A stretch of DNA of 6,258 nucleotides, taken from the NCBI GenBank assembly GCA_033764095.1, contig JANRJF010000277.1:1-6258 (forward strand), in the 5' to 3' direction. Both the position numbers and the translations under genes were made by a program. Below, one piece after another: positions 6,054 to 6,258 of this stretch; position 1 is the stretch's first letter; every line of letters starts with the position of its first letter. The notes under the pieces are model-generated. The model was not told the DNA's origin and did not search any database. It saw nothing but the letters and a program-made list of their open reading frames with translations. This DNA comes from JBDTMT01 sp033764095. GTDB lineage: Bacteria > Desulfobacterota > Binatia > HRBIN30 > CADEER01.

Positions 6054-6095
6054 GCCGGCCGACCTCGTGTCGGCCGGCGGTGCGCAGCACCGCCG
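6054..6095 (+). repeat. Two overlapping perfect hairpins
   Basis: Hairpin 1 pairs GCCGGCCGAC (6054-6063) with GTCGGCCGGC (6069-6078), a perfect 10-bp stem with a CTCGT loop. Hairpin 2 pairs CGGCGGTGC (6075-6083) with GCACCGCCG (6087-6095), a perfect 9-bp stem with a GCA loop. They share 6075-6078, so the full stems cannot form together. It lies about 140 bp before the gene start at 6237. It could be a leader switch or a remnant of a repetitive extragenic palindrome. No T-tract follows, so a simple terminator is unlikely. Confidence 0.55.
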
Positions 6096-6139
6096 AGCGC
6101 GACGGCGTCACACCGCCCCGACGCCACGGGCCGGCGGTG

Positions 6140-6161
6140 GGGCGCCGGACGGCGCGGTCTC
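6140..6161 (+). repeat. 22-bp direct repeat, second copy
   Basis: This is the exact second copy of the 22-bp sequence at 5706-5727, lying upstream of the gene start at 6237. See that entry for its internal symmetry. Confidence 0.6.
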
Positions 6162-6236
6162 GGCAGTGCTCCCCGCGCCGGGTGACGTTGACACTCTCGC
6201 CCGGTTCGGCGACTCACACGGCGAGGAGCACGCCCG

Positions 6237-6258
6237 ATGAGTGAGTACGCCGCCTGGT
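6237..6258 (+). CDS. Start of a gene cut by the right edge
   Basis: ATG at 6237 follows GAGGAG with about 8 nt spacing, a good ribosome binding site, and opens the frame MSEYAAW before the window ends. Only seven codons are visible, so no family can be named. It would be divergent from the monooxygenase and share the repeat-rich intergenic region with it. The start could be a chance ATG. Confidence 0.45.

Larger units (their letters stand above)
5586..6236. other. Gene-free intergenic region packed with repeats
   Basis: No credible gene is seen on either strand. Open frames here are driven by high GC and run through repeats whose 47-bp period shifts the frame. The divergent genes at 3657-5585 (minus) and 6237 onward (plus) must find their promoters here, but I cannot place -10/-35 boxes reliably. 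A TTGACA lies at 6188-6193, without a matching -10. The repeats, mobile element and hairpins are listed separately. Confidence 0.6.

Noticed and set aside
5597..6054. Plus-strand frame after AGGAGG at about 5597, ATG at 5609
   Set aside because: The Shine-Dalgarno is good, but the product is Arg/Pro/His-rich, runs through out-of-phase repeats and resembles no protein.
6188..6216. Sigma-70 promoter for the gene at 6237
   Set aside because: TTGACA at 6188-6193 is a perfect -35, but the base window 17 nt later (GACTCA) does not resemble TATAAT.
5582..6217. Minus-strand frame ending in an ATGA overlap with the monooxygenase start
   Set aside because: The 4-bp overlap looks operon-like, but the frame crosses the 47-bp array and the palindromic element. 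Its last codons (TTG, CAA, GTA, CGA) are unlike the G/C-ending real genes.

Overview
The window is GC-rich, roughly 70% by eye. It reads as a piece of chromosome from a Gram-negative bacterium: it carries an outer-membrane beta-barrel protein with a C-terminal Trp, several Sec signal peptides and AGGAGG-type ribosome binding sites. Codons are strongly G/C-ending in the real genes. The lineage cannot be fixed from sequence alone. The mix of a DUF6502/DUF5666 pair, a Cys-rich secreted protein, a phenol-degradation-type barrel and a Baeyer-Villiger monooxygenase would suit an environmental proteobacterium, or a deltaproteobacterial or Binatota-like lineage (low confidence). No housekeeping, RNA, CRISPR or phage gene is present.

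Layout. (1) 1-1914, minus strand: a two-gene operon. A DUF6502 protein (probably with an N-terminal DNA-binding fold) overlaps by 14 bp a secreted DUF5666 protein whose C-terminus runs off the left edge. (2) 1911-2170: a short, unusually A/T-rich divergent control region. It holds clustered GTGGGAAA/TTTCCCAC palindromes, a small hairpin and a possible 13-residue leader peptide behind a perfect Shine-Dalgarno. (3) 2171-2587, plus: a small secreted protein with 12 cysteines whose spacing is nearly mirror-symmetric. (4) 2747-3568, plus: an outer-membrane beta-barrel of the phenol-degradation MetA type (PF13557-like). It is bracketed by two copies of a GATGAGCGA-based inverted repeat, the second lying between convergent genes. 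(5) 3657-5585, minus: a complete FAD/NADPH Baeyer-Villiger monooxygenase closely resembling 4-hydroxyacetophenone monooxygenase along its whole length. (6) 5586-6236: a 650-bp stretch with no convincing gene. It holds a 47-bp tandem repeat array split by a ~174-bp palindromic MITE-like element, two strong overlapping hairpins and a separated 22-bp direct repeat. (7) 6237-end, plus: the first seven codons of another gene.

How they might work together. The DUF6502/DUF5666 pair is translationally coupled and may share a control region with the divergent Cys-rich gene, so these three are candidates for one envelope-associated regulon. The barrel could carry hydrophobic aromatics across the outer membrane and the monooxygenase could oxidise aryl ketones to esters. 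They are convergent, so not one operon, and a shared pathway is only a guess. The most notable non-coding signals are the dated insertion of the palindromic element into the tandem array, the paired GATGAGCGA hairpins, and the operator-like palindromes in the divergent promoter.
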